A stretch of DNA of 64,000 nt, taken from Chthonomonas sp. UBA2785. Its GTDB lineage: Bacteria; Armatimonadota; Fimbriimonadia; Fimbriimonadales; Fimbriimonadaceae. Shown here piece after piece: positions 34,341-44,125 of this stretch. Under the pieces are notes generated by a model. It saw nothing but the letters and a program-made list of their open reading frames with translations, had not been told where the DNA came from and searched no databases. Position 1 is the first letter of the stretch. Every line of letters begins with the position of its first letter. The stretch spans positions 1-64,000 of the forward strand of contig DEIB01000016.1 in the NCBI GenBank assembly GCA_002352215.1, in the 5' to 3' direction. The position numbers were made by a program, and so were the translations under genes.

Positions 34341-36086
34341 TTACGCCGCGATCTTCAGCATGTCTTGCGGGCGGAGCAGCTTTTCGAAGGCGATCAGTCG
34401 CTTCGCTTCTTCCAGCGTCGTCTCGCCGGCCAGCACACGCTCCAGGGCGTCCTCCTGCAGGGTTCGGAAGCCAAACTCAGCCCCCGCCTGGCGGATTTCC
34501 TCCACCGTCGCGCCCTTGGCAATCAGGCTCGCCACGTCACTCGTCACCGGCAGCACTTCGTGCACCGCCGTTCGGCCGTGGTAGCCGGTGTGGAAGCAAG
34601 CGTCGCATCCGCGGCCGCGCCACACTTCATCAATGCCGTCCACGCCAAAGTAGGTGCGCATCAGCACTTCTTCTTCCGCCGTCGTAGCTCCGAGTTCTCG
34701 GCAATCCGGGCAGAGCTTGCGCAGCAAGCGCTGGGCCGTCACACCGATGAGCGAGGAACTCAGCAGGAACGGGTCCACGCCCAGGTCCAGCAGTCGCGGC
34801 ACGGCACTCGCCGCGTCGTTACAGTGCAGCGTGCTCAGCACCAAGTGGCCCGTCATAGCGGCGCGGATGGCCGTCTCAGCGGTTTCCTTGTCGCGAATTT
34901 CACCCACTAGGATGATGTCCGGGTCTTGGCGCAGAATGGCGCGGAGCTGCTTGGCAAAGGTTTGACCAATGCCCTCTTGCACCTGCGCCTGGTTGATGCC
35001 TTCGACGTCGTACTCCACCGGATCTTCGCAGGTCATGATGTTGCGCGCGTTGTCGCGCAGTTCCTGCAGGGCGGCATAGAGCGTGGTCGTCTTCCCGCTA
35101 CCAGTCGGACCGGTGACAAGGAAGAGGCCGTAAGGCCGTTGCACCAATTGGCGGAAGAGCGATTCGTTCTGCGCCGTGAAGCCCAGGTGTTCGAGGCTCT
35201 TAAGGCCGACCGCGCGGTCCAGAACACGCATAACGATGCGCGGGCCGTGAACGTTGGGCAGCACGCTGATGCGGACGTCCACGGATTGACCGTCGAGTTC
35301 CACCGTCATGCGGCCATCTTGCGGCTGGCGCTGCTCTACGATGTCCATGCCGGACATGATCTTCAGACGCGCCGTCAGCATCGGGATCAAGCCGTCCGGG
35401 ATTTCGCGCAGCTTCACCAGCATCCCGTCGATGCGGTAGCGCACTTCCATCTTGTCGAAGCGCGGCTCCAGGTGAATGTCGCTGGCGTGCAGGCGGATGG
35501 CGTCCCCAATGATCTGGTTGACCATGCCCACCACCGGGCGCGTATCGGTTTCGCTAATGATCGTGCGCTCTTGGCGAACGCGGCGATCATTGTCCACCCC
35601 GTACTCGGCAATGGCTTGCTTGACCAGCGTGTCCACGTCCGAACCCGCCGACTTACCACGCTGACCGTGCAGTACGCGCAGTTGGTTATAGAGTCGCGCT
35701 TCGTCAATCAGCACCGGCTCCACGCGCAAGTTGGTGGTATTGCGCACCAATTCAATCGCGTCAGTGTCGGCCGGGTTGCGCATGCCCAGAGTGAGCAGGT
35801 CGCCTCGCAACGCCACCGGCAGCACGGCGTAGCGCTCGCACAGCTCGATGTCCACTTTTTCCAGCGCCTTCGCGTCCGGGTTATCGCGGCGCAGGTCCCA
35901 CGCCGGCACGCCCATTTGCGTGGCCAGCGCCTGCAGCAGCTTCCATTCGTCAATCACGCCCATCCGCACGAGAATCGTGCCGATCGGTGCGTGGCTCCGG
36001 CGCTGCGTTTCCAGCGCACGGTCAAGTTGTTCTGCCGTAATGAGTCGCTGACTCACCAGCAAGTCGCCTAGTTGAATCCTTCGCAT
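34341..36086 (-). CDS. GspE/PilB-family secretion or type IV pilus ATPase
   Basis: 581 aa. An N-terminal MshEN/GspE-N domain (~1-150) precedes the ATPase. The Walker A G-P-T-G-S-G-K-T-T-T is at ~326-335, followed by the Asp box, the Walker B region D-I-I-L-V-G-E-I-R-D and the His box T-G-H-L-V-L-S-T-L-H. A tetracysteine zinc site (C-P-D-C ... C-D-A-C) near the C-terminus is typical of assembly ATPases. It powers pilus or type II pseudopilus extension from the cytoplasm. No other pilus or secretion gene is adjacent. PilB or GspE cannot be separated from sequence alone. Confidence 0.92.
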   Translation of the reverse strand: MRRIQLGDLLVSQRLITAEQLDRALETQRRSHAPIGTILVRMGVIDEWKLLQALATQMGVPAWDLRRDNPDAKALEKVDIELCERYAVLPVALRGDLLTLGMRNPADTDAIELVRNTTNLRVEPVLIDEARLYNQLRVLHGQRGKSAGSDVDTLVKQAIAEYGVDNDRRVRQERTIISETDTRPVVGMVNQIIGDAIRLHASDIHLEPRFDKMEVRYRIDGMLVKLREIPDGLIPMLTARLKIMSGMDIVEQRQPQDGRMTVELDGQSVDVRISVLPNVHGPRIVMRVLDRAVGLKSLEHLGFTAQNESLFRQLVQRPYGLFLVTGPTGSGKTTTLYAALQELRDNARNIMTCEDPVEYDVEGINQAQVQEGIGQTFAKQLRAILRQDPDIILVGEIRDKETAETAIRAAMTGHLVLSTLHCNDAASAVPRLLDLGVDPFLLSSSLIGVTAQRLLRKLCPDCRELGATTAEEEVLMRTYFGVDGIDEVWRGRGCDACFHTGYHGRTAVHEVLPVTSDVASLIAKGATVEEIRQAGAEFGFRTLQEDALERVLAGETTLEEAKRLIAFEKLLRPQDMLKIAA

Positions 36087-36112
36087 AGACCAAGTCCCGC
36101 ATAAACAATCGG

Positions 36113-36133
36113 CCCCCTGCCATGGACAGGGGG
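36113..36133 (-). terminator. Hairpin after the tricorn-like protease gene
   Basis: Perfect 7-bp arms C-C-C-C-C-T-G / C-A-G-G-G-G-G with a 7-nt loop, located in the 79-bp gap between the end of the protease gene and the start of the GspE/PilB gene. The following sequence on the minus strand contains T-T-G-T-T-T. It could also act as a leader hairpin of the ATPase gene. Confidence 0.5.
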
Positions 36134-36165
36134 ACGATGAATATACGGGGTTTTTAGGAAAACCC

Positions 36166-39100
36166 TTACGGCTTCACGGTCGGGAACGGCGGTTCCGGAA
36201 TGGCCGGCACCGGGTTCTTGCGAACCTGTTCCATCAGGTATTCCACGCCCTTCTTCAGTTGCGGGTCGTTGCCGTTCTTGTAGTCCACCGGAGTCCAGTC
36301 GACTTCAATATCCGGATCCACGCCCGTGTTCTCGGCAATGAACTTGCCGCGTACGCGGTCGAAGATTCCGAACGCCGGCGAGGTGACGCTACCGCCATCG
36401 CTGAGCGACATACCGCCTTGGATACCGACGAGACCACCCCAGGTGCGGGTACCGATGAGCGGCCCGACCTTGGCTTCCTTAAAGAGCCACGGGAGCATGT
36501 CCCCGCCCGAACCGGCGTAGTTGTTGATCAGCATCGCCTTCGGCCCTTCCACGTAGTTCGGATACACCGCAAAGGTGTTGCCGTGACGCGGCTTGAAGCC
36601 GGTCAGCACGTCGCGCTTGAGGTATTCGATGAAGAACGTCGGGAGGAAGCCACCACCGTTGTAGCGTTCGTCCACCAAGACGGCCTTCTTACCGCCCATG
36701 GAGCCGTAGGCTCGCATGAACTCGGTAATCCCACCCACGCTGGTATCGGGGACGTGAATGTAGCCAATGGTGCCATTGCTCATCTTGTCCACGTACTCGC
36801 GGTTGCGGGTCACCCAGTCTTCGTAGCGCAGGCGCATTTCGTTGCTGATGGGTTGCACCGTCACCGTGCGGGCACCGGCCTCGCTCGGGCGGCTGTTGAC
36901 CGTCAGCGTCACGTTCTTGCCGACCTTGTCGACCAGGAAGTCCGCGATGTTGTCGTTCGCCGTCAGGTTCTTTCCGTCAATGGCCAGGATGTAATCGCCG
37001 TCCTTCACGTCGATGCCGACGCGACCGAGCGGGCTTTGGTACTCCTCACCGTAGTTCAGGCCCTTGAGCACGCGCTTGATGCGGATGCGGCCGTTTTCGA
37101 CCGCGTAATCCGCGCCCAGCATGCCGGCCGGGGTGGACCGGATTTGCACATCCATGTCACCGCCCTGCACGTAGGCGTGGCCCGTGCCGAGTTCACCCAC
37201 CATCTTGCCGAGGAGCCAGCTGAGGTCCGCACGGCTGCTGAGCGACGGAAGCAACTTGGCCCACTTGTTGCCAATCGCTTGCCAGTCCAGGCCGAGCATG
37301 TCCTTGTCGTAGAACTCGTCGCGCTGGTAGCGCCAGGCTTCCCAGTACATCTGCTTCCATTCCGCCTTGGGGTCCCAAGTGAAGGCCACATTGTCCAGGT
37401 TCACGCGGCCCTGACCGACTTGAACGCCGGGGCGCAGGTCCACGATGCCGATGAGGTTACCGGCCACATAGGCACCCTTCGTGCGGTTCTTGTTGAACGC
37501 GAGGCCACCGATCCCTTGCAGGATGGGCACCGACTGGCGGCTGTTAAAGTCGTACTTCAGCAGGTTGCCGTTCGTCCACACAAACACGCCGTTGTTGGCA
37601 CCGAACAACCCGCCGTAGGCTCCAGGGCCCCACGGCATCGGCATTACGCGAGCGGCCATGTTGTCGAAGTCAATCTCCGGAGTGGTGGCTTGCACCTTTT
37701 CCTCTTCTTGGCTGGGCAGCGGTTCTTCATCGCCCGGCGCGAGGAACGGATTGCCCATACCCTTCAAGAGGGGCACCACATACACGCGCTCGGTGTTGGT
37801 CTGCACCATCGTGATTTCGAGGTCCGTTGGGGTGAAACCGAACGTACGGTTCGAAGTGAAGTACAGGTACTTACCGCTCAGGTCGAAGCTCACAACGCTG
37901 TTGTTGTAGAAGCCATCCACCACGGAGTGCGTCTTCTTCGTCGTGCGGTCGTAGATGAACACGCCGTACTGGGAGGATTCCGTTGGGGCGGTGTACGCCA
38001 CATAGCGGCCATCTTGCGAGATGTCGGCGGAGCCATTGGCATCGCCACCCTTGTAAACCATCTCAACTTGACCCGATTCCAGGTCCAGCCACATCAGACG
38101 GTTGTCGTGGGTGCGGTACATGATGCCCTTGCCATCCGGGCTGTAGCTGAAGTTGCGGATGCGGTCGCCGGCCGGGGTCTTCACCAGTTCCGGGGCACCA
38201 CCGCGTTGCGGCACGCGATAGATTTGGTACTCACCCGATTCGTCGCTCATGAACGCGATGTGAGCGCCATCCGGGCTCCAAGTCACGTTCTTTTCGCGCA
38301 CACCGGGCTTGCCCATCAGCATGCGCGTATCGCCCGTGGTGGCAGGCACGCTGAACGACTTGCCGCGCGCATTCACCGCGAGGCGTGCGCCGGTCGGGCT
38401 CAGCGCCAGTTCGCTCACTTCACCACCAAAGCGTCGGTAGCTCGGGCGAACCTGGCTCACGTCACCCGCAATCTCGGGCTTGAAGATGGTCACCTTGTTG
38501 TTGCTCAGGTCCATCATCTCGATGGCACCGTCGCGTTCGTAGACCAGGGTCTTGCCGTCGGTTTCCAGGTTGCTCACGTCACCGTCGGTGTAGTTCGTCA
38601 GCTTGGTCACGCGGTTGTTGGCCGGGTTCAGGCGATACACGTTCTGCGTGCCGGCTTCCTTGTCACTGGAGAACACCACTTCGTTGCCCACCCAGAGCGG
38701 GAAGTAGCTCTGCTCGCGCCCTTGCGGCATTTCGCTGTACTTACCGGTGGCAAAGTTGTAGAAGCTAATGCGGCCCTGCGTGCCCCCACGGTAGCGACGC
38801 CAGTTGAAGGTGAAGCTATCCATGCGGTTGTAAACCAGGGTTTGGTTATCTGCAGAAAAGTCGCCGGTGCCAATTTCGAAGATTTCGTTGGTGGTCGGCA
38901 TACCGCCCTTGGGATCCACCAAGAAAAGGCGATCGTGACGGTTGGTCAAGCTGCCGCTGATAGAGCTGTAAGCGATCTTGCCGTCGGCGCGCCAGTCAAA
39001 AACAAACGCACCCATCGGGTCCATCGTGATGCGGCGCGGTTGGCCACCATTGACGGCGACCACATAAACCTGCGGCACGCTGCCATCAAGGAGGCCCGAG

Positions 39101-39339
39101 AAGGCAACGAACTTGCCATCGGGAGAGAATCGCGGGCGAGTTTCCATGCCCGGGTGGGACGTCAGGCGTCGCGCCGGACCTCCATTCTTCGAGGCAACCC
39201 AGAGGTCCGTGGCGTAGTGGAAAACCACCGTTTCGCCGTGAACAGCAGGCCAGCGAAGCAGCAATGCATCGGGGTTAGGATTTTGAACGACCGTCGCGAG
39301 AGCAAGTATCGTGGAGAACATAGGCAAGTCCAACCTCAC
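36166..39339 (-). CDS. Tricorn-like S41 protease
   Basis: 1057 aa, close to archaeal/bacterial tricorn length. The first ~20 residues form a possible signal peptide (start GTG 39339 or ATG 39321). Two TolB/WD40-like propeller regions (~30-650) precede the protease core. G-T-G-H-A-Y-V-Q-G-G-D (~718) holds the catalytic His, a PDZ-like segment follows (~770-850), and Y-A-G-S-G-G-D-M (~942) holds the catalytic Ser, followed by G-T-R-T-W-G-G-L-V-G. The enzyme should cut peptides, here probably in the periplasm if the leader is real. It has its own promoter region (39340-39427). Confidence 0.92.
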   Translation of the reverse strand: MRLDLPMFSTILALATVVQNPNPDALLLRWPAVHGETVVFHYATDLWVASKNGGPARRLTSHPGMETRPRFSPDGKFVAFSGLLDGSVPQVYVVAVNGGQPRRITMDPMGAFVFDWRADGKIAYSSISGSLTNRHDRLFLVDPKGGMPTTNEIFEIGTGDFSADNQTLVYNRMDSFTFNWRRYRGGTQGRISFYNFATGKYSEMPQGREQSYFPLWVGNEVVFSSDKEAGTQNVYRLNPANNRVTKLTNYTDGDVSNLETDGKTLVYERDGAIEMMDLSNNKVTIFKPEIAGDVSQVRPSYRRFGGEVSELALSPTGARLAVNARGKSFSVPATTGDTRMLMGKPGVREKNVTWSPDGAHIAFMSDESGEYQIYRVPQRGGAPELVKTPAGDRIRNFSYSPDGKGIMYRTHDNRLMWLDLESGQVEMVYKGGDANGSADISQDGRYVAYTAPTESSQYGVFIYDRTTKKTHSVVDGFYNNSVVSFDLSGKYLYFTSNRTFGFTPTDLEITMVQTNTERVYVVPLLKGMGNPFLAPGDEEPLPSQEEEKVQATTPEIDFDNMAARVMPMPWGPGAYGGLFGANNGVFVWTNGNLLKYDFNSRQSVPILQGIGGLAFNKNRTKGAYVAGNLIGIVDLRPGVQVGQGRVNLDNVAFTWDPKAEWKQMYWEAWRYQRDEFYDKDMLGLDWQAIGNKWAKLLPSLSSRADLSWLLGKMVGELGTGHAYVQGGDMDVQIRSTPAGMLGADYAVENGRIRIKRVLKGLNYGEEYQSPLGRVGIDVKDGDYILAIDGKNLTANDNIADFLVDKVGKNVTLTVNSRPSEAGARTVTVQPISNEMRLRYEDWVTRNREYVDKMSNGTIGYIHVPDTSVGGITEFMRAYGSMGGKKAVLVDERYNGGGFLPTFFIEYLKRDVLTGFKPRHGNTFAVYPNYVEGPKAMLINNYAGSGGDMLPWLFKEAKVGPLIGTRTWGGLVGIQGGMSLSDGGSVTSPAFGIFDRVRGKFIAENTGVDPDIEVDWTPVDYKNGNDPQLKKGVEYLMEQVRKNPVPAIPEPPFPTVKP

Positions 39340-39427
39340 ATCTTTGTGGGGTCCAACCCGTATACGTTACCGGGAGACGAAGGATGCCGCTCGCGCGAAT
39401 GGTCCTAAAATGTAATACGGTCTGGCC

Positions 39428-40864
39428 CTAGTTGAGTCCGGCGGGAGGCGTGGTGGCCTCGCCCGGTACGGAAATCACGGTTTCCACGCGCACCCCTCGC
39501 ACCCAGGCCGCAATCCGCACATCGCCAGGGGTCAACAAGGTCAAGAGACCGCTTTGGTCAATCCAGCCCGCGCCCATGGCGCTCCAGAAAACTTCGGAGT
39601 CAGGCACCGCCGCTCCCTCTTCGTCCCGCAGCACAACCTTGGCGGTGGTGCCTGCCGCGATTTGCTCGGGGGCTTGGATCTCAAAACGCTCGGCCCCGGG
39701 CGGGTTGAGCCCGCTGGCCATCACCAGCAGGAAGTTGGTGACAGCGCGCTCGCGGCCGTCGCTCGGGCGGTTCACCACCACTTGGCCCACGCCCGCGGTG
39801 CTACTTCCCCCACCATCCAGGCACAGGGCTTCCACACAGTTAAGGCGTTGCATTACGGTGGCCATCTCGGCCAGGGTTGCGCCCGCGCTCATCGGTTGGC
39901 GGCCATCTACCACCACCAGCCAAATCTCACCGGTGGCGGTGACGCCCACGGCGGTACGCGGGTGGCGCGCGGCCCCGAACGCATCGTTAAACCGCTCGGA
40001 GGCGTAACGAATCCCAATCTGCCCCTTCTCGATGAGGCGGTTGCCGCAGCCCATCACGTGCGGGGTCTGGGCCAGGTCTACGCCCGATTGATCAACTCGA
40101 ATGGTGATGTCTTGGCCGGGGCGCAGCGCCTTAGCCTGGTTGCCCTTGGCTCCGTGCGCCGTCAACACAAACTGGCCGTCGCTGATCGTCACATCCTTCT
40201 GGTTGGTGACGACCATCTTGACCTTAGCTTTCACGTTCTGGTTCAGCAGGAGCGGTCCGGTGGCATCCATGACCACGTGGACGATGTCGCCCGGTCCGCC
40301 GCTGAGAGCCTGCCCGGCCCACGCCGAGTTCAGAATCGCTTCATTGGCCACACAAGATTGGTTGATCCCATCCAGCGGAATCCGCACCGAACCCGCCACG
40401 ATGCGCCCCGACCAACGCATTTGCGCCACGCGGCCGCCTTTGGGGCCCCACGCAAACACGGTGCGGTCCGGCCACGGCACGCTGATGATTTCTTTGTTGA
40501 GGATATGCGCGCCCAGCGGATCGCCGCTCGGGCCAAAGAAGCCGGCATTGACACCCGCAATCGCGCCCGTCTCTCGGAGAGCCTGCGACAGCACGCCCCG
40601 ACCCTTGGTTTCGTCGTTCTCGTAGACCTTGCCCTGGGCGAGGTGCGGCACCAGTTTCACGCCCGGCGCCCCCAGGTTCATCCGGAAGGCGTGCGTCACG
40701 CGCGGCACTGTGCGGTCAATCTCCTGGCGGTAGGTGAGGCCAGGTACGACCAGCTTCTCCCACACCTCAGGTCGATCTTGAGCCGAGGCTTGACCTAGAC
40801 TTCCGAACGCAACAAAACCCGTCGCGAGGACGGCAGACCAAACAGTTACGATGCCACGGCGCAT
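39428..40864 (-). CDS. Secreted phosphodiester glycosidase (NAGPA) domain protein
   Basis: 478 aa with a clear signal peptide (1-~28, M-R-R-G-I-V-T-V-W...A-S-A-Q). The middle carries the NAGPA/DUF2233 pattern: I-A-G-V-N-A-G-F-F, A-V-G-V-T-A-T-G-E-I-W-L-V-V-V-D-G-R and E-A-L-C-L-D-G-G-G-S-S-T. This domain cleaves sugar phosphodiesters in other proteins. The last ~90 residues look like an Ig-like/bacterial cadherin-type domain (I-A-A-G-T-T-A-K-V-V-L-R-D). It overlaps the LD-carboxypeptidase gene by 19 bp, so both are transcribed together and a cell-envelope role is likely. Confidence 0.85.
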   Translation of the reverse strand: MRRGIVTVWSAVLATGFVAFGSLGQASAQDRPEVWEKLVVPGLTYRQEIDRTVPRVTHAFRMNLGAPGVKLVPHLAQGKVYENDETKGRGVLSQALRETGAIAGVNAGFFGPSGDPLGAHILNKEIISVPWPDRTVFAWGPKGGRVAQMRWSGRIVAGSVRIPLDGINQSCVANEAILNSAWAGQALSGGPGDIVHVVMDATGPLLLNQNVKAKVKMVVTNQKDVTISDGQFVLTAHGAKGNQAKALRPGQDITIRVDQSGVDLAQTPHVMGCGNRLIEKGQIGIRYASERFNDAFGAARHPRTAVGVTATGEIWLVVVDGRQPMSAGATLAEMATVMQRLNCVEALCLDGGGSSTAGVGQVVVNRPSDGRERAVTNFLLVMASGLNPPGAERFEIQAPEQIAAGTTAKVVLRDEEGAAVPDSEVFWSAMGAGWIDQSGLLTLLTPGDVRIAAWVRGVRVETVISVPGEATTPPAGLN

Positions 40865-41772
40865 AAGGGTTCGAGGTACGTGAGCGTACCCGCGTCCGCG
40901 TCCAGTCTCGCACGTATCCCAAGGGGGAGGCTTAACATCTGCGCTGCGTGCCCCATCGGGTAGTCAAATATCATCGGGATTTCCAGCGGCCCCAGGCGCT
41001 CCATCACCATCTCGCGCCACGGCGTGCCGCCAATCTTGGGGTCAATCCGGTCGTCGGTGCGCGTCATCTCACCCACGACAATGCCCGCCGCGCCGTCAAG
41101 AGAATTCGTGTTGAGAAGGTGGGTCAGCATCGCGTCAATTCGGTGCGGTTGCTCGTCCACGTCTTCCAGCAACACGATCTTGCCGCGCGCGGCCATCGCG
41201 TTGGGCGTACCGATGGCATCGCAAATCAGGATCATGCACCCCCCGGTGACCACGCCTTCCGCCACGCCGCCTACTTTGGTGACCCCGCGCGGGGCAGTAG
41301 CGGGCGTACTGACATCTCCCTTAAGCTGGCCGAGGAACGACTCCCACACCCACGGTTCGCGATCCGAACCCAGCGTCAGGAGCATCGGGGCATGCAGCGT
41401 GGGCAGGCCACGCTGGTTGAGCGCCAAATGCAGGGTCGTGATGTCGCTAAAGCCCGCAAACAGCTTGCCGCTGGCGGCCATGGCATCGAGATCAAGATAC
41501 GGGAATAGTCGGGCGCACCCGTAACCGCCTCGCGAACACACCACGGCGTCCACGTTCGGGTCCAGGAAGGCTTCCATGAGGTCGGCGGCCCGGTCTTCGT
41601 CCGGTCCGGCCAAGAAGCCCGTCATCGCAAAGGCGTGCTCGGCAAACGTGACCTGGTAGCCCTCGTTCTCGAGGACCTGGGTGGCACGGACCACCTGTTC
41701 CCGCGTGAGCCCCGAGGCCGGCGTTACCACACGGATGTGGTCACCGGGCCGAAGCGCACGCGGGCGATTCAT
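40846..41772 (-). CDS. ldcA: LD-carboxypeptidase (S66 family)
   Basis: 308 aa, typical for LdcA/MccF-type S66 peptidases. The catalytic Ser is in G-F-S-D-I-T (G-Y/F-S-D-x-T in the family), with V-C-S-R-G-G-Y-G upstream and the L-E-D-V-D-E-Q-P-H-R-I-D segment carrying the Glu. It cuts the tetrapeptide D-Ala from recycled murein. Microcin-immunity MccF proteins share this fold, but the gene lies in an envelope cluster (yidC-jag upstream, phosphodiester glycosidase downstream), which favours murein recycling. The ATG is 5 nt after the jag stop. Confidence 0.9.
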   Translation of the reverse strand: MNRPRALRPGDHIRVVTPASGLTREQVVRATQVLENEGYQVTFAEHAFAMTGFLAGPDEDRAADLMEAFLDPNVDAVVCSRGGYGCARLFPYLDLDAMAASGKLFAGFSDITTLHLALNQRGLPTLHAPMLLTLGSDREPWVWESFLGQLKGDVSTPATAPRGVTKVGGVAEGVVTGGCMILICDAIGTPNAMAARGKIVLLEDVDEQPHRIDAMLTHLLNTNSLDGAAGIVVGEMTRTDDRIDPKIGGTPWREMVMERLGPLEIPMIFDYPMGHAAQMLSLPLGIRARLDADAGTLTYLEPLCAVAS

Positions 41773-41777
41773 CGTCG

Positions 41778-42701
41778 TTAGGCCTTGGCGCCTTCTTCGA
41801 TCGGGGCGATGACCACGCGGCGGTTCGGCTCTTCGCCTTCGCTGTAGGTCTGCACGCCTTCAAAGTCCGCCAAGATCTGGTGGATCACGCGTCGCTCAAA
41901 CGCCGGGAGGGCGTCCAGAACGGCTTCTTCACCACGGGCCACCACCTGTTCGGCGATCTGCGTGGCGAGGTCGGTGAGCACATCCTTGCGATGGTCGCGG
42001 TAGGCGTCGGCGTCCAGCACCACGCGGATACCCGGTCGCACCTTGCGGCCCGAGAACACGTTGAGCAGGTACTGCAGCGAGTTCAGAACTTCGCCGCGGC
42101 GACCGATGAGGTGGCTGGCGTCTTCGCCTTCAATGCTCAGGTGCACGTAGCGGCCTTCGCGCTGAGAAATCTTGACCGAAGCCTGCATGTCGCCGGATTC
42201 GATGATCTCTTCCAGCATGGCCAGCAGCGCTTCCGCATCTTCCTCAGTGGCTTCCACGTCGGCTTCTTCGCGGCGCTCACGCCCACCCTTGCCTTCGCGT
42301 TCAGGAGCGGCTTCGCCCTCGGTGGCTTCCGCCTTCTTTCCGCGGCCACGGCCTCGGGGCTTGGCGTCTTCCTTGGCTTCTTCGGCCGGAGCTTCTTCAA
42401 CGACTTCAGCCGCAGGAGCGGCCTTCGCGGCGCGGCCACGGCCCTTGGGCTTCTCTTCGGCGACTTCTTCGGTCTTGGCGGCCGCCTTAGGGGCGGCCTT
42501 GGCCTTGGCGGCGGGCTTGGCGGCCTTGGCCGGAGCGGCACCATTCACTTCCGCGCGAATCTTGACGTTCGTCTTGCCGAAGAGGCCCTTGGTTTCTTCC
42601 AGGACCGTCACGGTCAGCTCGTCGGGGGAGACGCCCAGCGACTTGGCCGCTTGAGCGACAGCCTCATCATGGGAGGCAGCGGTAATTTCGATCGTTTGCA
42701 T
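41778..42701 (-). CDS. jag: Jag/KhpB RNA-binding protein (SpoIIIJ-associated)
   Basis: 307 aa. Jag-N domain (~1-52, with E-E-T-K-G-L-F-G-K), a ~100-residue Lys/Ala/Pro/Glu low-complexity linker, then a KH domain with the G-x-x-G loop in L-I-G-R-R-G and an R3H domain with E-R-R-V-I-H. KhpB-type proteins bind RNA and influence cell-wall growth and division. The linker is longer than in most homologues. It follows yidC in the standard order and precedes ldcA. Confidence 0.93.
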   Translation of the reverse strand: MQTIEITAASHDEAVAQAAKSLGVSPDELTVTVLEETKGLFGKTNVKIRAEVNGAAPAKAAKPAAKAKAAPKAAAKTEEVAEEKPKGRGRAAKAAPAAEVVEEAPAEEAKEDAKPRGRGRGKKAEATEGEAAPEREGKGGRERREEADVEATEEDAEALLAMLEEIIESGDMQASVKISQREGRYVHLSIEGEDASHLIGRRGEVLNSLQYLLNVFSGRKVRPGIRVVLDADAYRDHRKDVLTDLATQIAEQVVARGEEAVLDALPAFERRVIHQILADFEGVQTYSEGEEPNRRVVIAPIEEGAKA

Positions 42702-42724
42702 GGGGGGTATGGAGGGGGTTGAGG

Positions 42725-44110
42725 TTACTTCTTCCGGCGCTTGCGGTTGTTGGGGTTGCCTTTGCTGCCGAAGAAATCGCTAGAGACATCATTTTGCTTC
42801 TTATCCTTCTCATCGTCAGGGGACCCGCCGGGAAGAGCGCCACCCTTGACCGACTGCACCGGCACCAATTCGGCCAGCGGCAGGCGGTATTCGATGAGGC
42901 TCTGCACGGTCGAGAGGATGTTGGTGAAGATCCAGTACAAGACGAACGCGGACGGGAGACCCGGCCAAAAGAACATCGTGACGGAGAAGACCACCGCGAT
43001 GAGCAGACCGATGAAGCGCTGCTGCGGGATTTCCTTGCCCGCAATCCGGATGGGCGGCGTTTGGCCACTGTCGGTCACTGGCTGGAGTAGCGTGGTGACG
43101 ACCATCGAGACGCCGTAAAGGAAGATCAGGATGAAGTCGGGTTCGCCCAGATTGGCGCCCACCGGAATGCCGAGAAACTTGTCCGCCCCCGGATGCACCC
43201 ACAAGAACGAGCCCTTGGTGAACTCGAACTTGTACTTCCACATGCACTGGTACACCGCCAAGAACAGCGGCATCTGAATCAAAGCGGGCATACAGCCGGC
43301 CATCGGGTTGATGCCGTACTGCTTGTAGATGGCCATCGTTTCCATCTGGAAGGCCTGCGGATCCTTCACTTGACCAGTCTTCTTGTCCTTGTACTTGTCT
43401 TGGATCTCCTTGATGCGCGGCGAGAGCTGCGCCATCTGGCGGCCCCACTGGTACTGCTTGTGCGCCAGCGGCCAAATGATCCCGCGCACCACCAGGGCCA
43501 AGAGGAAAGCGGCAAAGGCATAGGAGAACGACGGAATGCTGCCCGTGGCCTTCACGAGGACGTCAATCAGCTGCCAACCCGGCAGAACACCCCAAACGAT
43601 CTCCTTCTTGTTGCGGGCGCTGAGCTCGGTGGTGATTTCCGTGTAAAGCGACTCCGCAGTGACGGCCACGGGGGCTCCATCGCGGCCCCGCACGGTGACG
43701 TCCACGTTCTTCCACATCGGAGTCCGGCGGAAACGCTCGTACTGCGCGGCGAGGGTGGTGTAGCTGCGGTCGATCTTGGCGTAGTGGTTCCAGGCCACCC
43801 CGGATTGGAACTGGGTGGCGGCCACGGTGAGCACGCTGGCCAGTCGGGCCTCATCCGCCTGCACCTGCGTCAGCTTGCCCGCCTTAAACTCTTCATCAAT
43901 CTTGGCGATGAGCAAGCGCTCCGTCTCCACGATTTTGAGGTCCAGGAGGTTCGCATTCTGCTGCTCCAGTTCCGCCTGCACCTGGATGCGGGTGCGAGGG
44001 TCGTTGGGCTTGTTCGACACGCAGAGCATCTGATACGAGATCATCAGCAGGATCGTGATCAGAGCAATCTGCAGGAAATTGCCTTGGGGGCGCGCTTGGG
44101 GTCTAGCCAT
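42725..44110 (-). CDS. yidC: Membrane protein insertase YidC
   Basis: 461 aa. An N-terminal anchor (~12-30) is followed by a ~130-residue extracytoplasmic domain, shorter than in E. coli. The conserved five-helix insertase core comes next: I-I-W-P-L-A-H-K-Q-Y-Q-W (~210), M-A-G-C-M-P-A-L-I-Q-M-P-L-F, and a C-terminal I-F-T-N-I-L-S-T-V-Q-S helix. The tail is charged. YidC inserts proteins into the inner membrane alone or with Sec. It lies between yidD and jag in the classical order. Confidence 0.95.
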   Translation of the reverse strand: MARPQARPQGNFLQIALITILLMISYQMLCVSNKPNDPRTRIQVQAELEQQNANLLDLKIVETERLLIAKIDEEFKAGKLTQVQADEARLASVLTVAATQFQSGVAWNHYAKIDRSYTTLAAQYERFRRTPMWKNVDVTVRGRDGAPVAVTAESLYTEITTELSARNKKEIVWGVLPGWQLIDVLVKATGSIPSFSYAFAAFLLALVVRGIIWPLAHKQYQWGRQMAQLSPRIKEIQDKYKDKKTGQVKDPQAFQMETMAIYKQYGINPMAGCMPALIQMPLFLAVYQCMWKYKFEFTKGSFLWVHPGADKFLGIPVGANLGEPDFILIFLYGVSMVVTTLLQPVTDSGQTPPIRIAGKEIPQQRFIGLLIAVVFSVTMFFWPGLPSAFVLYWIFTNILSTVQSLIEYRLPLAELVPVQSVKGGALPGGSPDDEKDKKQNDVSSDFFGSKGNPNNRKRRKK

Positions 44111-44125
44111 GATGGATGAATTCGA

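Noticed and set aside
36259..39408. 1049-codon open frame antisense to the tricorn-like protease gene
   Set aside because: It is a shadow frame of the GC-rich coding strand: His/Val/Arg-rich, low-complexity, no domain, while the opposite strand encodes a clear protease.
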